From Lithospermum erythrorhizon (taxonomy: Eukaryota > Streptophyta > Magnoliopsida > Boraginales > Boraginaceae), in NCBI GenBank assembly GCA_019722365.1, contig JADFUC010002255.1:248001-312000 (forward strand): a stretch of DNA of 64,000 nucleotides, in the 5' to 3' direction. Under the pieces are notes generated by a model. The model did no database searches, had not been told where the DNA came from, and worked only from the letters and a program-made list of their open reading frames with translations. Made by a program: the position numbers and the translations under genes. Positions 37,601 to 50,711 of this stretch are shown here, one piece after another; the stretch's first letter is position 1; each line of letters begins with the position of its first letter.

Positions 37601-40200
37601 TTTCAAAGCTCTATGGCCAATTTTAATGTGATAAAATTAGGAATTTTAACTCGAACCTCTAAATTTAATGCATATTTAATTCTGACTATTTTCCTAACCC
37701 TTGTTTGTAATGAGATTTTAAGATTAAATTTTTAGGGTTCGATCGAGAACCCTAACCACGTGACATTTTTTTAGTGGCTTGATTTAATTAATCTGATTAA
37801 GTCATCTTAATCATTTTAATTATTTTTAAATAAATTTTCACTATCTACAATAAGTAAAGACATTTTTATTTATTTAAGAGGAGGAATTCATCCAACAAGA
37901 TGTCATATTCAAATGCTAAAATCAAGAGTAAAATAAGAGAAATTTCTACAAAGACCGAGAAGTTCCACTACTCAAGTATTCAAACACGAGATAATTGTCT
38001 TAAACTGGCCCACAATAATGGTACAAAGGTGCATTTTGGTCTCTAATAGTAATACTTATAAGAAGCTTAATTCTCAGAATGACACAAAGCCAGACTTTGT
38101 TCCCAAACTAACGTTTCCGCTAAATATTATCACTTAAAAGCTATAATTTCTTTGTCCCCTCAGAAATGCACAAAAGTTTCACTTGCCTTTCTAAACTAAC
38201 GCTTTAGTTAATATCAAGATATTTAGATTTCCAATGGGTAAACGTTAGCCTGAGAAAAGGTGCAACTTTTGAGCCAATTTTAATGGGACTGCTCGCCAAT
38301 ACGACACATTTAATCAAAGTACAACTTGATGCCATTATCGGGGACTATTTCGGTAATTAACTCTTCAAACATTCATTAAATTAAGCAAATAAAGCATTCA
38401 AAGCTTGAAACGATCAATTAAATTATGTTTCAATTTTCAGAGACAAACATTATTCAAATCAAACTTTTACAAGTCATAGACGAGTTCAAATGATAATTTC
38501 AAGCCAGATTCGAATCATCGATTCCAACTTCATAAGCTCAAGCAGAATATAAGAAGTCAAGATTCAAGATCAAAATGCAAGCAAATATTTTAGCTTTAAA
38601 GTTCAACAATTCATGAACAAGCTGCTAAACTCTTGAATTTAAACAAATTTGTAAAATCAAATCAAATGAGAAATAGAGATTATTACTCAGATTACTTCCA
38701 ATCAAACATCAATACAAATTTATTTTTCAATTATATATTTTTCTATTTTCAAATTATTTTCTTTAGACATGAAAATTCATTGATCAGTATCCTTTAAACT
38801 TTTGTATATCATAATTTAATTTGTTTTGGCTTGGTTATTTAGATGAATCAATGTCCAATACTTGGACTTGTCTCGGATTAATCTTAAGAAGAAGCCTAGT
38901 ACACATGGACTACTATGCAATACTTTCTGCTATTCTTGAACAACATATTTATATTGCATGATTAATCTTTTAGTAGAATCAGTTCATAATTTTGGATTTT
39001 GATATGTATATAAACATAAATAATATAAAATAAAAATAATAGCAGTAGTACTTTAGCAATGATATAATAATACTCACATCAATAATTTATATAATAAGGC
39101 CACATAACAATAATAGCAGTAGTACTGTAGAAATACTAATAATCACATCAATAATTGATAGACTAATAAGGCCATACAACTATACAAGGCAATGGCTGCA
39201 ACTTACTTGTGCTAGATCGAAAGCTATTGAAAATATAAAAAATGATAAAAATTAGGCTACATTAATTTCTCTAAAATAGGGTGAACTTCAAGAAAATTAT
39301 TCACTCACCCTATTTATCCCCTAAATTTGTAACCTCCCTATTTCTCATATAGCTTATTTTTTCCTCCCTTCATTTTTACTTTTTTAATTATATAGAAAAT
39401 AAAAATAAAAATAATAAATATTTTCTAATTACAGGCAAATATAAATTGCGCCGACATTTCATTCTACATCCATATTTCATATTATTTTATTATTTTAAAA
39501 TTAATTTTATCCTAAATTTCTATTGACATAATCGAAATATTTAATTTTCAAATTTTGTTATTTAAAGTCAAGTAAAAGAAAGATACATAAAAAGTTTAAC
39601 CCAAAAAAAATAATGGTTAAAAGCGAATTTTATAAAATTATAAAACTGACAAACGCTTACAAGTCCATATTCTTTCAATATTTTCAATATATTGAATATT
39701 ACATATAAATGAATAATAATCACATCAATATTCTCTAGATGGAATTCGAAGAGCGAGATACATGATATTCTCTATTTCCAATTTCAATAAATAGTAAACT
39801 TTGTTTTAAAGTAATAATTGATTCATGTGAACTTGTGTTTATTTCAAGAAAGTATTACAATTGCATACTACACATTTCATACTTATATGTTAAAATATTA
39901 CACATAAATGAATATTTATCTAAATAACATTACTCTTGAGTTAGAGTTAAATACTTTTATAAGTTCAAAGTTTCCAATTTAATTGAAATGGAGTAGTGTA
40001 CTAATGTTGGAGTATGTTTTAGCATGGAAGGAATATAATGCTACCAAAAAAAAACTTCAAAACTACTTGAAGATATTACAAATTGAAATCACAATAATTT
40101 TATCAGTCCAAAACAACAATCCATATGAATAGTAATTAGCAAAATAGCAAGAACCACCTGATTGAAAACAGATTAAAAATCAACCACTAAAATATACAAA
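37601..40200. other. AT-rich intergenic DNA
   Basis: No gene supported. It lies downstream of the minus-strand DUF1645 gene's stop codon and contains a short tandem duplication at 39035-39182. Confidence 0.6.
39035..39182. repeat. 74-bp tandem duplication
   Basis: AATAATAGCAGTAGTACT begins at 39035 and again at 39109. Each unit continues with CACATCAATAATT and AATAAGGCCA, with small differences. Two diverged units. Confidence 0.75.
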
Positions 40201-40229
40201 TTCAATTAAATTTCTCAAAACATTAGTAA

Positions 40230-41299
40230 TTAAATTTTCTTGTTCTTCTCCTTTGAACAAGAGAACATAGAACCCAAGCCAAATAAACTTGCAGTAGGAA
40301 CATTCAAGATTGGATTAAAGTTGACCCTTTGGCTATGATGATAACCATGTTTATCCTTCAGGGGAGGCTTTTGATGATGCCCTGTTCCACAACAATGTGA
40401 AGCTTTTGTTCCCACAAATTTCCCAGAATTATTACATTTTGTTGATGACCTTTTTGAACTTGTAGATGAACCAGTTGAATTACTTCTCGACAAAAGTGGG
40501 ATTGGACACAAAGTTCTTGCATATCCACTTCCACAATTCAAACTAGAACTTCTCTTGAATCTCCAAAATGATTTTGAAGAATTCTTCTTATCATCAGATT
40601 CTGAAACAACCCTTGACATTTCACCTGCGGCGGAATCAGATATTTTATATAGAATGATAAAAATTATATTGTTAGACGTTTTAGAATTTTACACATATAT
40701 TAATAAAATAAATATAATATTGGAAATATTTAAATAGTTATAGTAAGTTATTACTTTCTATGCAAGTGAACCAATAGAAGATGTTGTTTGAATTGACCAA
40801 GTATAAAAGTAACTTTTGCACATCAATTTTTTACATTAATATTCTAGGACGAAATAGAATTTAAATAAATTAATCATTGCTAAAAAGTCTTATATTATGA
40901 AATGGACAGAGTAAAAATTTAGGAAACTAATCAAATAATTAAAAGGGCTACTACTAATGCCTCCCGTTAGTTCCACCACTGACCTGAGATATCTTTCTTG
41001 GAGTTGGGTTCTTTTTCAATAGGTGGTTGTTCTTTCTTCTTGGATGGAGAAGGTAATAATCTTCTCTTGATTTCAATGGGGAGAATTTTTCCTCCAGAGA
41101 ATAGCTCATCTGCTGAAGAAGATTGATCTTGATCGAAACTTTCACGGAACACACAGAAATCAAAATCAACACTGGAAGATGTTGAACCTGATCGAATGTA
41201 TTGCTCAACTGGGGTAGTTTCCATTTGAGAAATATCATGAGAAAATGAAATTCTTGGACTCATCACTACCATGTTGTGTGTTTCAAATTCAATTGCCAT
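40230..41299 (-). CDS. DUF1645 family protein
   Basis: Two exons, 40984-41299 and 40230-40624, join in phase with GT/AG borders into an intact 236-residue frame (MAIEFETHN to KEKNKKI). The family hallmarks are all present and in order. Exon 1 has DFDFCVFRES, then SSADELFSGGKILPIEIKRR and a Lys/Pro-rich KKKEQPPIEKEP stretch. Exon 2 has KSFWRFKRSSSLNCGS, a Ser-rich region with CPIPLLSRSNSTG, and near the C-terminus NFNPILNVPT and LFGLGSMF. DUF1645 is a plant-specific family of Ser-rich, probably nuclear or cytosolic proteins; some members are linked to stress responses, but the biochemical role is unknown. No damage is seen. It is the only intact host gene between 19 and 64 kb. Confidence 0.85.
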
Positions 41300-42576
41300 G
41301 TTGAAAAACTTGGAACTATTTTTGTATTAAATGAAAACAAATTTAACCATTCAAAACAATAAGATTGATGGTGTTTTATAAAGACTAAGTTAGCGCTAAA
41401 GTTTAGAAACTAACAAGGGGTGGAGTATACAACTGTCAAAATGGGGAACATATTGGATGCATGGGACATTGATGATTTTCTTGGAAAATTGATTGGTTTC
41501 TTTAAAGTGCTAAAGCTATTTTGAATTGGATTCTGTGTTGTTAAAGTGGAAAGAAGAAAGTTTGTTCTGGAATTTTGAACAATTTTGAGAAGATAGAAAG
41601 GCATGAGAAGATGAGTAGACTAGATAACTAGACAAGAGGATGATAACAATTGTGAATGCAACCGTCAAATGAGTTTTTGAGGAAATATCGGCAACGTGGA
41701 GAGATGAAACTAGAAATTGAGAGTGTCGTGTAAGTGCGTTATATAAAGAATAATTTTATATTTATAAAATGGAAAAAAAAAAGATACCTGCAATCTTGAA
41801 TGCAATAAATATATTCATTTGTTGTCAGCTCTTCAAAAAAAAAATGAAAGCTTTTGTTCCAATAAATATGTTCATTCATACTAGCATTTGGTACAAGCCA
41901 TAATTGTAAATTAAGAAATACTCCATAGTTACCAAATAACTAAGTTATTTGTGCATGTGGCTCAGGCAAATTAATCCATTAATTTTATAATATATTTTTA
42001 TAATACAAATAATGAATTAAAATTATGTAAGAGGAGAAAAAGGTAATTTTATATAATTCAAAATTATACTTGTTAAAAAATAATCAATCTATTATATGTG
42101 ATGTAAACTCTATATATAAAAATTTTGAGAACAATATAAATGGAAGAGAATTACCTGAAAGCATTTATATCGTAGTTATTTATAAAAAGAAAATCCTACT
42201 GAAAAAGAAATAATCATGAAATTAATTTTGAGCGCTGCTAACTACTAAAGGAAAGAAAATAAGAAAACAAATTTCGACTTCACTTTGGTGAATCCAATCC
42301 ATCCCTTTACATTATATACATGATAGATAATAGATATGTTTAAGATAATGACACATAGATGTCATATTCGATCTTCAATGGTTTCTTTTATTTAGTGCAT
42401 TTTTTGTCAGTTTTATAACATATATAACAATATAACTTGTGTTGATATATATATATATATATAAATATATGATGCAGTTAAAAGTAGATTAATATATATC
42501 CTATATAGTGGGAAGTTACATGACTCACATAAATATACATATTTTATGCCATTATGAAATTTATTATACAAATTAC
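41300..42576. other. Upstream region of the DUF1645 gene
   Basis: Holds the presumed promoter and 5' leader of the minus-strand DUF1645 gene. AT-rich, with no further gene. An (AT)n tract occupies 42444-42463. Confidence 0.5.
42444..42463. repeat. (AT)n microsatellite
   Basis: About ten AT dinucleotides, roughly 110 bp left of the mariner-like element. Confidence 0.9.
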
Positions 42577-45500
42577 TACTCCTTCCCGTCCATAAAATTT
42601 GACGTTGAAGGAATTTGGTCAAAATCCACTTCAATTGACGTTTTGGTGAGATCAAAGCATACTTTACCTTTTCTTCCATTTTTAACCCTTGATAACTTAG
42701 TCAAATCATTATTGCATGTTATTATTTCCAAAGCATCATTTATCATTGAAAACAAACAATATTAATGGAATCATTCACCATATATATCATTGTTTCTTCT
42801 CAAGCACCATACTTATTTTTTCTCAATTTATTCTATAAAATCAATTGTTATGGAAGAAAAGGGTTCTTCATATTTTGGGCTTAACGACCTTAACAAATCA
42901 TTTTTAGAATCTGGAGGTATTGATGCACATTTAGATAGTGAGGTAATTAATTACTCTTGAAAAATATTTTTAATGATAAACATCTAGTACATGGGTTCGT
43001 ATTCATGGTCTACACTTTTTCTTCTTATATCAGATAAAAGATAAATAATGAAGTTTAAGCCACACGGAGGATTGATCTAAATAAGCTTCTGATAGATGTT
43101 GGCTCCATCGATTTCGATTTGAATAGGGAAATGTTAATTGTGGACATGATTAAGCTTTTATTGCCAAAGTTTTTTTAAGTAGTCGTTGGAGTAGTTTCTT
43201 GCTTTTCCTAGCAATTGTATTTGTTTAAGAAAGCTTTGGATTATGATATTTTTGTAAGACTTTTGATTATATGAAATTTATGCAATTTTTTTTTTATTGA
43301 ATTGATTCTTTGTTTAGGTAAGCGTTGGAATGAAAGTGTGACACTCATACATATTGTCTGCTAATTCATTTCAATGTGAAGATAATGTATGATGTTGTTA
43401 GATAGTCTGCTGGATACTTATAACTTACTCATCGAAAACATGATACAATCCATCATTAAAGGATGCATAGATTAGATTTTCTGAAATTTAAAATTCTTCT
43501 TTCTTGTAGCAATCAGTGTGTACTGATTACAGAGACATTTATGCCTTCTAGTTGTTAACTATGCATGGTCTCCACCACTATAGTGTTCACTCTTCCCCAT
43601 AAGAATAAGAACCTAACCTTTCAGTCCTAAACATTGTTTATTTTAGAGAACTCCGTGCATTTGATTATTAATCAGGGAATGTTTTTTCCTCACTTTCCAT
43701 GTAAATAGAGGAAATAGATGAATTCTTTCTCATCTAAATTCTTAATAGATAAGAGGGTATCACTCATATAAGAAAAAAAGAGTTTCAATATAAAGAGTTC
43801 AATAAAAAGAGTTTCAATATAAAGAGTTCCAATAACTATCATTGTGATGTTAGAAAAGTCGTAGCCGCTTCAACGACTTGAGGATCAATATCTATTTAGA
43901 TCGGAAGATGTCTCTCCCGTTCAAGTCTACTTTTGCCTATGTGTGGAATTTTGTATCTATTGCAACCATTAATTTTAATGATCTCTTTCATGCACATTTG
44001 CAAGGTGAGAAACACATGATTCACTTTTCTAGCAGAGTAGTCTTCAAAAGCTTTCTGGACAACCTGGATAAGTTGCTCAAATGTCCTCGGACAAGCTTTG
44101 CGTTGCAACGATTGTATTGCACTAATGAAATCAAGGTAAAGTATATTTAGATCGGGTGAGTTGGGTGGTTGACATACCAATCGAATGTCGTAACCACTTG
44201 AAGATACAGCTGCTTGAAATGCTTGGTCACCAAGATCAACATGAGTTCTTGCATTATCTTGTTGAATATATATAATGTCCCCTTGGTTTGATGATGGCCA
44301 CTTTAACATTATTGCCGGTATGACTTCTTTTATCAAAAACTCTCGCACAATATCTCTTTCTAGTAACAGATGTAATTGGCTTTACCTCCATAGTCCCCGT
44401 TTCTCGACATAACTTCGCCTCCAAGGGCGCCTTCTTTTTTTTTGTAAAGGAAAGATATCAATTTTTCCAGAGAACACCTCATTTCCTTCATTGTCAAATC
44501 GTGGGCGAGCTATTGCAGCTAAGAACATGACCTTCCCAATGAAATTCTTACTCTGGATAGTACGTAGGGGCTCTTCTTCTCGTGGATGGAAGTAATAATT
44601 TTCATCCTTTCGGGTCATGTAAAACCACTTCTCATCAATATGAACAACATTATACATGCCTTTGAATTTGGGTTCATTAGGAAGCGTACTTTGGTCTAGC
44701 ATAGATAGACCAAATTGTAACTGAGATCGTTTATTTTGCTCTCGTAGATGTGGTTTGAGAGCATTAGAATGACGACGAAATAGCCCCTCCTTGAAACGTC
44801 TAAACAATGTTCCATAACTAACGAGCATTGACAAGTGACTCCAAAGTTGTTCTTTGTTTTAGTGGAATTTCAAGAATACGATCAACATCTACATGAATTT
44901 TTTTTCGTCCACGTTTTGGTGTATTCTGAATTTCTCCAAGAGGTGTGCCTTTCTTTTTTTCCCATATTCTTTTCACTTGACAAATTTTCAACTTAAATAT
45001 ATTTACAACTTCAGTTGTAGCAGTTCGCTTCAATTTTTCTTTGTTATTTATCCGGAGCAACGAATGATAAACAATATCCTGCTGTTCATTTGTCAACCAC
45101 TTATTTTTCCTTTTGAGTTGCATCCCACCATTGTTGCCTACATAAGAATAAACAATGTCATGTTAGTTACATTCACCATAGTTTCTTTACATAAAATTTG
45201 ATTAGTAGACAAAGTGAATAATACAGTGGACTTCTTCAATATAGCGAATCCTGTTTCAAAAATAAAAACTCTTTTTAAAAAAAAATGCCAGAAATCTGAC
45301 ATAGAAGTCATATTCAATGGTAGTACTCTACAATTTATTCATACGGATCAATGTTGAGAAGGAATGTAAGGCCTATCATTTTCATTACACCTGTTATTTG
45401 ATCAGATGTCAAGCCACTTATAACTTCAGATTGAGAACTCAAAGTGCATTATATGTTTGTAAAGATTTCCAGGATAAACAATCTAAGATGAAAAATTTAG

Positions 45501-46728
45501 GTGATTTACATAATCAGGAAATCCTAAGGGTTCCAAAGCCATTGCAACAAAATTCTTATATTAGTACCCTCATTTTCCTTTAACATTCATATTATTACTA
45601 GTATAAAATTGCATTCCAGGTGCAAGTTCAATCTTCATAATGAACTTCTTCAATATCACAACCTAAGCAATCGATCTCACTTGTTTATTAAGCTAGATTC
45701 TTGATTTTTTTCTCCACTTTCGTCTCTCTCCCCTCTGTTAATCAAAATTCATTACAATATCCAATCCTAACCTTAATCTCTCCAAATCCAAATAATTTCA
45801 TATATTAATCCAAATATGTAACAAAAAAGGTAATTTATGCATTATTGTTGATATAAAAGGTAATTTATGCATTATACTAGTAAGGACAAAGTGAATAATA
45901 CAACAAATCTTTCAAAAACAAAACTCTAAGAATTGAAATTCCACCCCAGTGAACTAATTGATATTCGAAGCTAGCTGAACTAATAATGTCTAACCGGCTA
46001 TGTGTCAGTGAGTTTTGGTTACGATTAGTAAACAATATCAGAATCATACATTAATGTTGTTTTTAATCAAGTCATCGATTGAGTAAACTAACAAGAACAA
46101 TACTCAAAGTAAATCATGCAAATCATCAAACTTATTCTTTGTGGCTACTTATCTCGCATCACCATCATGTTCTTCATTATTTTGATCAAGCTTTTCATCC
46201 GTGAATATCATCGATTTCTATTTTCTATTAACATCGAGGTCAATTTGATATTCTCCTATTATATTAACATCACTTCGCGAGCTTGTATCAGAATTTCATT
46301 TTCATCGATGATTTACTAATATTTTTCTCAGAATTGTCTAAATAATTGAAGTTATCGTCATCGCCGTCACCATAACATTAAGATCAAAATTTCTGAAATT
46401 CATATTTGCTCAATTCAATTACTGTTAGTTCACATTTGTTCATGGATGGTGTGGTTTTAGTTTTTTTTTGCTCCAACTGAAATTTTTGAATGTTAGTAAT
46501 GCTTCAAATTTTAATTGATTTTGGCTCCAATTGCTTCAAATTTTGTTAATGAATTATGGGCGGGAGGAAGCATTTAAGTGGGCGAAGTGGCATTACGGTG
46601 TTAACTTTCAAAGATGGACCATTAATTATGTTTTGTAAGGGTATAGAGGTAAAAATGGCTTGGTGTTAATGCATCCTTATTTTGTGTGAAAATCCTTCAA
46701 CGTTAAATTTTATGGACTAGAGGGAGTA
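42577..46728 (-). mobile_element. Mariner-like (Tc1/mariner) DNA transposon with TIRs and TA duplication
   Basis: The element proper is 42579-46726 (4148 bp), flanked by TA at 42577-42578 and 46727-46728, the expected target duplication. The left end begins CTCCTTCCCGTCCATAAAAT and the inward-read right end CTCCCTCTAGTCCATAAAAT. Both continue TT-(G/A)-ACGTTGAAGGA, so the inverted repeats match over about 35 bp with a handful of differences. CTCCCTCnnGTCC is the normal plant mariner/Stowaway end. The transposase lies on the minus strand (separate entry). Internal tandem duplications occur at 43779-43836 (29-bp unit) and about 45829-45885 (GGTAATTTATGCATTAT twice). The total length is in the range of plant mariner-like elements. 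Confidence 0.92.
43896..46403 (-). pseudogene. Mariner-like transposase (DD39D family), inactivated
   Basis: This enzyme cuts and joins transposon ends at TA. A likely first exon starts at 46403 (MNFRNFDLNV), followed after an intron by an acceptor near 45138. The frame 45123-44818 holds the DNA-binding part (KWLTNEQQDIVYHSLL, TPKRGRKK). It breaks at about 44825, where TTLESL continues as SYGTLFRRFKEGLFRRHSN in the next frame (44834-44382). That frame carries the first catalytic Asp (VVHIDEKWFYMTRK) and NFIGKVMFLAAIARPRF. It breaks again near 44400. The last frame, 44348-43896, has the second Asp in QQDNARTH. Exactly 39 residues on, where the third Asp should be (NSPDLNIL-D), the codon at 44138-44136 is TAC (Tyr). 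Frameshifts plus loss of the third acidic residue make it inactive. Confidence 0.9.
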
Positions 46729-49700
46729 TTATGTCCTCAAATTAAAATGTAATAATCTATATACATTAGTTAGTAAAGTATTAAATCTAAGAAAAACTCA
46801 TTTAAACCGAATATTCACTACTGTTTATATAGTATGTATGAAAGTGAATGCAAAATGATCTTTTACCGAATTACTGTATCAAGCCAATTGCATATATTTT
46901 CTTTGATTTATCAATTAGCTAATTATTACTCCGTATTAAAAAAAATGGTCGTCCAATTTATTGTCAGAACTTAATTTCCTTATGACTTTTATCTTTGCCT
47001 ACTCAAACTAGGTTGTGCTTTTTCCCGACACTACACCATGCCGTCATTTTAACTAACAGAAGCCTATATGAAATAGTATCTTATTTATTATAGAGTAAAA
47101 GTCCTGAATCACGACTTGCTTACCTCTCTGCTCTCCATTTATTCACTCAGCGAATTTTATTGGCCCCATTCACTAACTCGTCATTTACTTGGCTTATTTT
47201 ATTTCACTGCTGGACTTTCCTGTATGAAGCCAAAGTGTTATCAATGATGCGACATGCACATGTTCTCACTGGCAAAATAGTAATTTCAAATCTAAAAACA
47301 TTTAAAAAATTAAAAATGGATAATAAATTGTACAAAAGGCCCATTCACTCACCATGCTTAACTTTCATTTCATTCACTCACTCATGTTTGTTATTGCCTC
47401 ATTCACTCACCATCAATTTTAATCGTCTATTTTACTCCTAACGTCAACCCATCGCTGTCAACCGTTAGTCAATCATGCAAAGACACGCCACTATATATTT
47501 CATATCTAAAACTTTTTAAAAAGTTTAAAATTAGAGAATTATAACCAGTGCCAAAATTGATTTAGGGCATTTCACAAAATCTCCAACTCTAGAAAAATCA
47601 ATTGACTTAAGAAAAATTGGATGATTTGGAGTCATCAATTCTCCCACTTTTTTATTTTTTTAGAAGAAAAATTGGATGAGTTGGGTTATCAGTTCTCCCA
47701 CTTTTTTCATTTTTGTGAAAGCCCTAAATTAATTATGGAGTCATCATCCCCTTTTTTTTTTTATTGTTTTAGGAAGTTTTTTTAAATGTGAAATTACTAT
47801 TTTACCTATGAAAAGTCACGGCTCGCATACGGATCGACTCAACGGTTGACTTCACAAATGAAGCCGACAAGTAAGAGTAAACGGACCAATTAAATTGACC
47901 AAATGGAAACAACGGCACCATAACAAACACGTAGCCGAAATGAATTCGCCTTTTGCCTCTATTTTATATATATATTCTCTCTTTTTCACATCACATCTTC
48001 TCTCTTTCAAATAATCAAATAACAATTATAAACATATACTTTTTCCAATAAAGTATTATTGATGTCTTATTTAGGCCCCACAATCTATTCTAACTCAAGT
48101 AACATATATACCACATTATAAATATTAGGTCTCATAATTTTTAATATTAACCATTTATAAATAATGTAATAATTATATTTCTTTCTTAAAAATATTTTTA
48201 TTTAATTAAATTTATAATTTATTTTTTCATTTTAATATTAAATATTACTTAAATATGATTATCTATACTATATATAAATCCTAAGAGCCTTAATTTGTTT
48301 CACAAGTTTAAATACACACAGCATTTACATGCCAATCATTAATTAAATGGAAGTTACATGTAATGTATGGTGATTTTTTTTTAATTTGACACATGAACCT
48401 CTTATATATACATAACAATTGTTACTAACTATATTTATAAATTAGATATACTTTTCAATTAAAATTATTTAATATTTCAAAATTATTTTCACAATTTTTA
48501 TTTTATAATTATTATGATGCAGAATCATTGATTGTGCTCAAGCCAACAAATAAGGAAGTACTCGTATTATTTTAGTTAGAAAGTAACTTAACTTTACCAC
48601 CTCATCAACAATATACGGTCTTAAACTTTCAGACACCAAACCCTCTCTCCTCTCCCATGTCACAATTGAACCACAGGAACAGACATCACTGGGTGTCCTA
48701 TTGTTCCAAAATACACTCCACTGCACTTGGTCTAATGAATGTATACATATTACTAATATATTAATGTTAATATATGGTTGGTTACTCTCAAATATTTTTT
48801 TTTTCAAAATTAGTAAGTATAGTAATTACTAATAATATATATGTAAAATAAATTTTAGTCTAAAATTTGACTGCATTAATGATTGTTATCTTAAAAAGTA
48901 CAACAATATATTAATACCGAGCCTCGCGATTCCACTCTGAGAAAGCTAATCACTGACGCATTTATCATAATCCATCTTAAAAACGCGAACCGTCACACTG
49001 GGAGCTTCTATGCCCCCGCCTCGATTCCACTAAGTGAGGAATCGCTTAACGTGCCTCTAACCCTGGTGACGAACTTCCTTTAACCATTTCAATACGAAAT
49101 TCGCTAATCACATAATTTAATCCACACAAGATGAAACGTTAGCATTCCAAGATTTAAGACTCTCGCTCCTTTACCAATGGCATGCCCGGGACTGATTGTT
49201 AACGATCTTGAGATTAGGAATGGAATATACTATGTGCAACTACCAGTCTACAATTAATTAATGTCATTGCAAAGGCAATGAACAGTTTAAGAAAGTTGAT
49301 CATTCATAGAAAAATCTGATAAAATTTCGTGGAGTGACACTTACCAACCACTATGAATGAATTGAAAGCACCATTGCACAATTTTAGTACTCCGTATTAT
49401 CTCTCTGCTAGGTCAATGGACAATGGGTGTTATTGGATTGTATAGTGTATGTACGTACGTAGTCATTTCTTCCTCTAAGTTTTTAGAAAACAATTTTACT
49501 ATTCATTTTTTAAAAGGAACATTTTGTTTCAAAAAAAATTGTCCTCTCTTGTAATTTCTTAAATTACTTGTTCATTTGCTTGCCTGTGTAAATATCATGG
49601 TTTAGTGAGAGACTTCATAGAGGGACACGGTGCGTGGGTCACCTATTATAAATTTTTTTCAAGTCAAATTACGTTTATTTAACCTTAAAATTCTTAAGAT

Positions 49701-50711
49701 TGCTTGGATTTCCAAAAATAATATGCATATTAATAGAATGAGCATTTCAATCACATGCACAGCCTAGTATCAATGTAATACAACTACTGTTGGTGAGTCA
49801 ACTATTTGACACAATAAAAGAAACTGCTCTATTTTTCGTATGCCAGCAGTCTTCTTCAAATAAAGTTCATCCATCGCCTTTGGAGTTTTGATGAGTTTGG
49901 TGATTTCTGGTTTATGTATCATCACCACCAGATTTATTGGTGAGTCTGACAGGACAAACAACAATGCACTTCTTTCAATTCATTCCTGAATAGCTCAGTT
50001 CTGCACTGGATATTACTAGGGTAATGTATGATACATGTATCCACTACTATGAAAAGTAAAACTATTACAAAAACACTTTTGGATGCATGACTCAATAAAT
50101 TGATTTCATTTTCATTATTTATTTGTTAAGTCGGTTGGCTAGTGTATTTCTTATTGACAGTATGAAAGGTCATTCTCAAAGATTGTTGAAATGATTCCAG
50201 TAATTAGAGATTACTTGTGATTTAATTTCTATAAGTGATAGTGGAGTATAAATTGGTTCCTAAATAATTTTAGGAGCTACTTTTAGGTCTAATTTGGTAT
50301 TTTAAAAAATTATTGGACATAAACAAAAAATATTTTTGCTGCAACCCTCTAAACCTGAGTTGATTTATAGACACCCATATATCATTTTTTAGATATGAAA
50401 GTACTATTATGTTCCTCAATTTTAATGATAGTGTTTGAGAAAATTTTAAATAGAGATACAATAGTCATTTATTTGCATCCTTTAATTTACTATTCAAGTT
50501 ACCCCACCTCCAATCTGCATTCCCAACCCCGCCACCCCAATTACCATCAACCCCAACCACCACTAGAACTCCACTACCCCATCACCATCAACCCTAACCA
50601 CCACCACGACGACTCCACCACCACCATCATCATAAGCCCCAATTCTATGGTAAAGATTCCAAGCTTTTGCAATTGATAATTTTATTTGGATTTACCCAAT
50701 CACCGATTTTG
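46729..50711. other. AT-rich intergenic DNA
   Basis: No gene supported. A TATA-like TTTTATATATATATTCTCTC at about 47962 followed by a CT-rich leader looks like a plant promoter, but no coding frame follows. A GC-richer patch at 48915-49210 (GAGCCTCGCGATTCC, GGCATGCCCGGGACTG) is probably repeat-derived, of unknown family. Confidence 0.5.

Noticed and set aside
47940..48010. Promoter-like TATA and CT-rich leader
   Set aside because: No coding frame with recognisable features follows within 2 kb, so no gene is called.
50395..50676. 93-codon frame with His/Pro-rich end
   Set aside because: The tail comes from a CACCAC/CCCCAA low-complexity run, not from a protein family.
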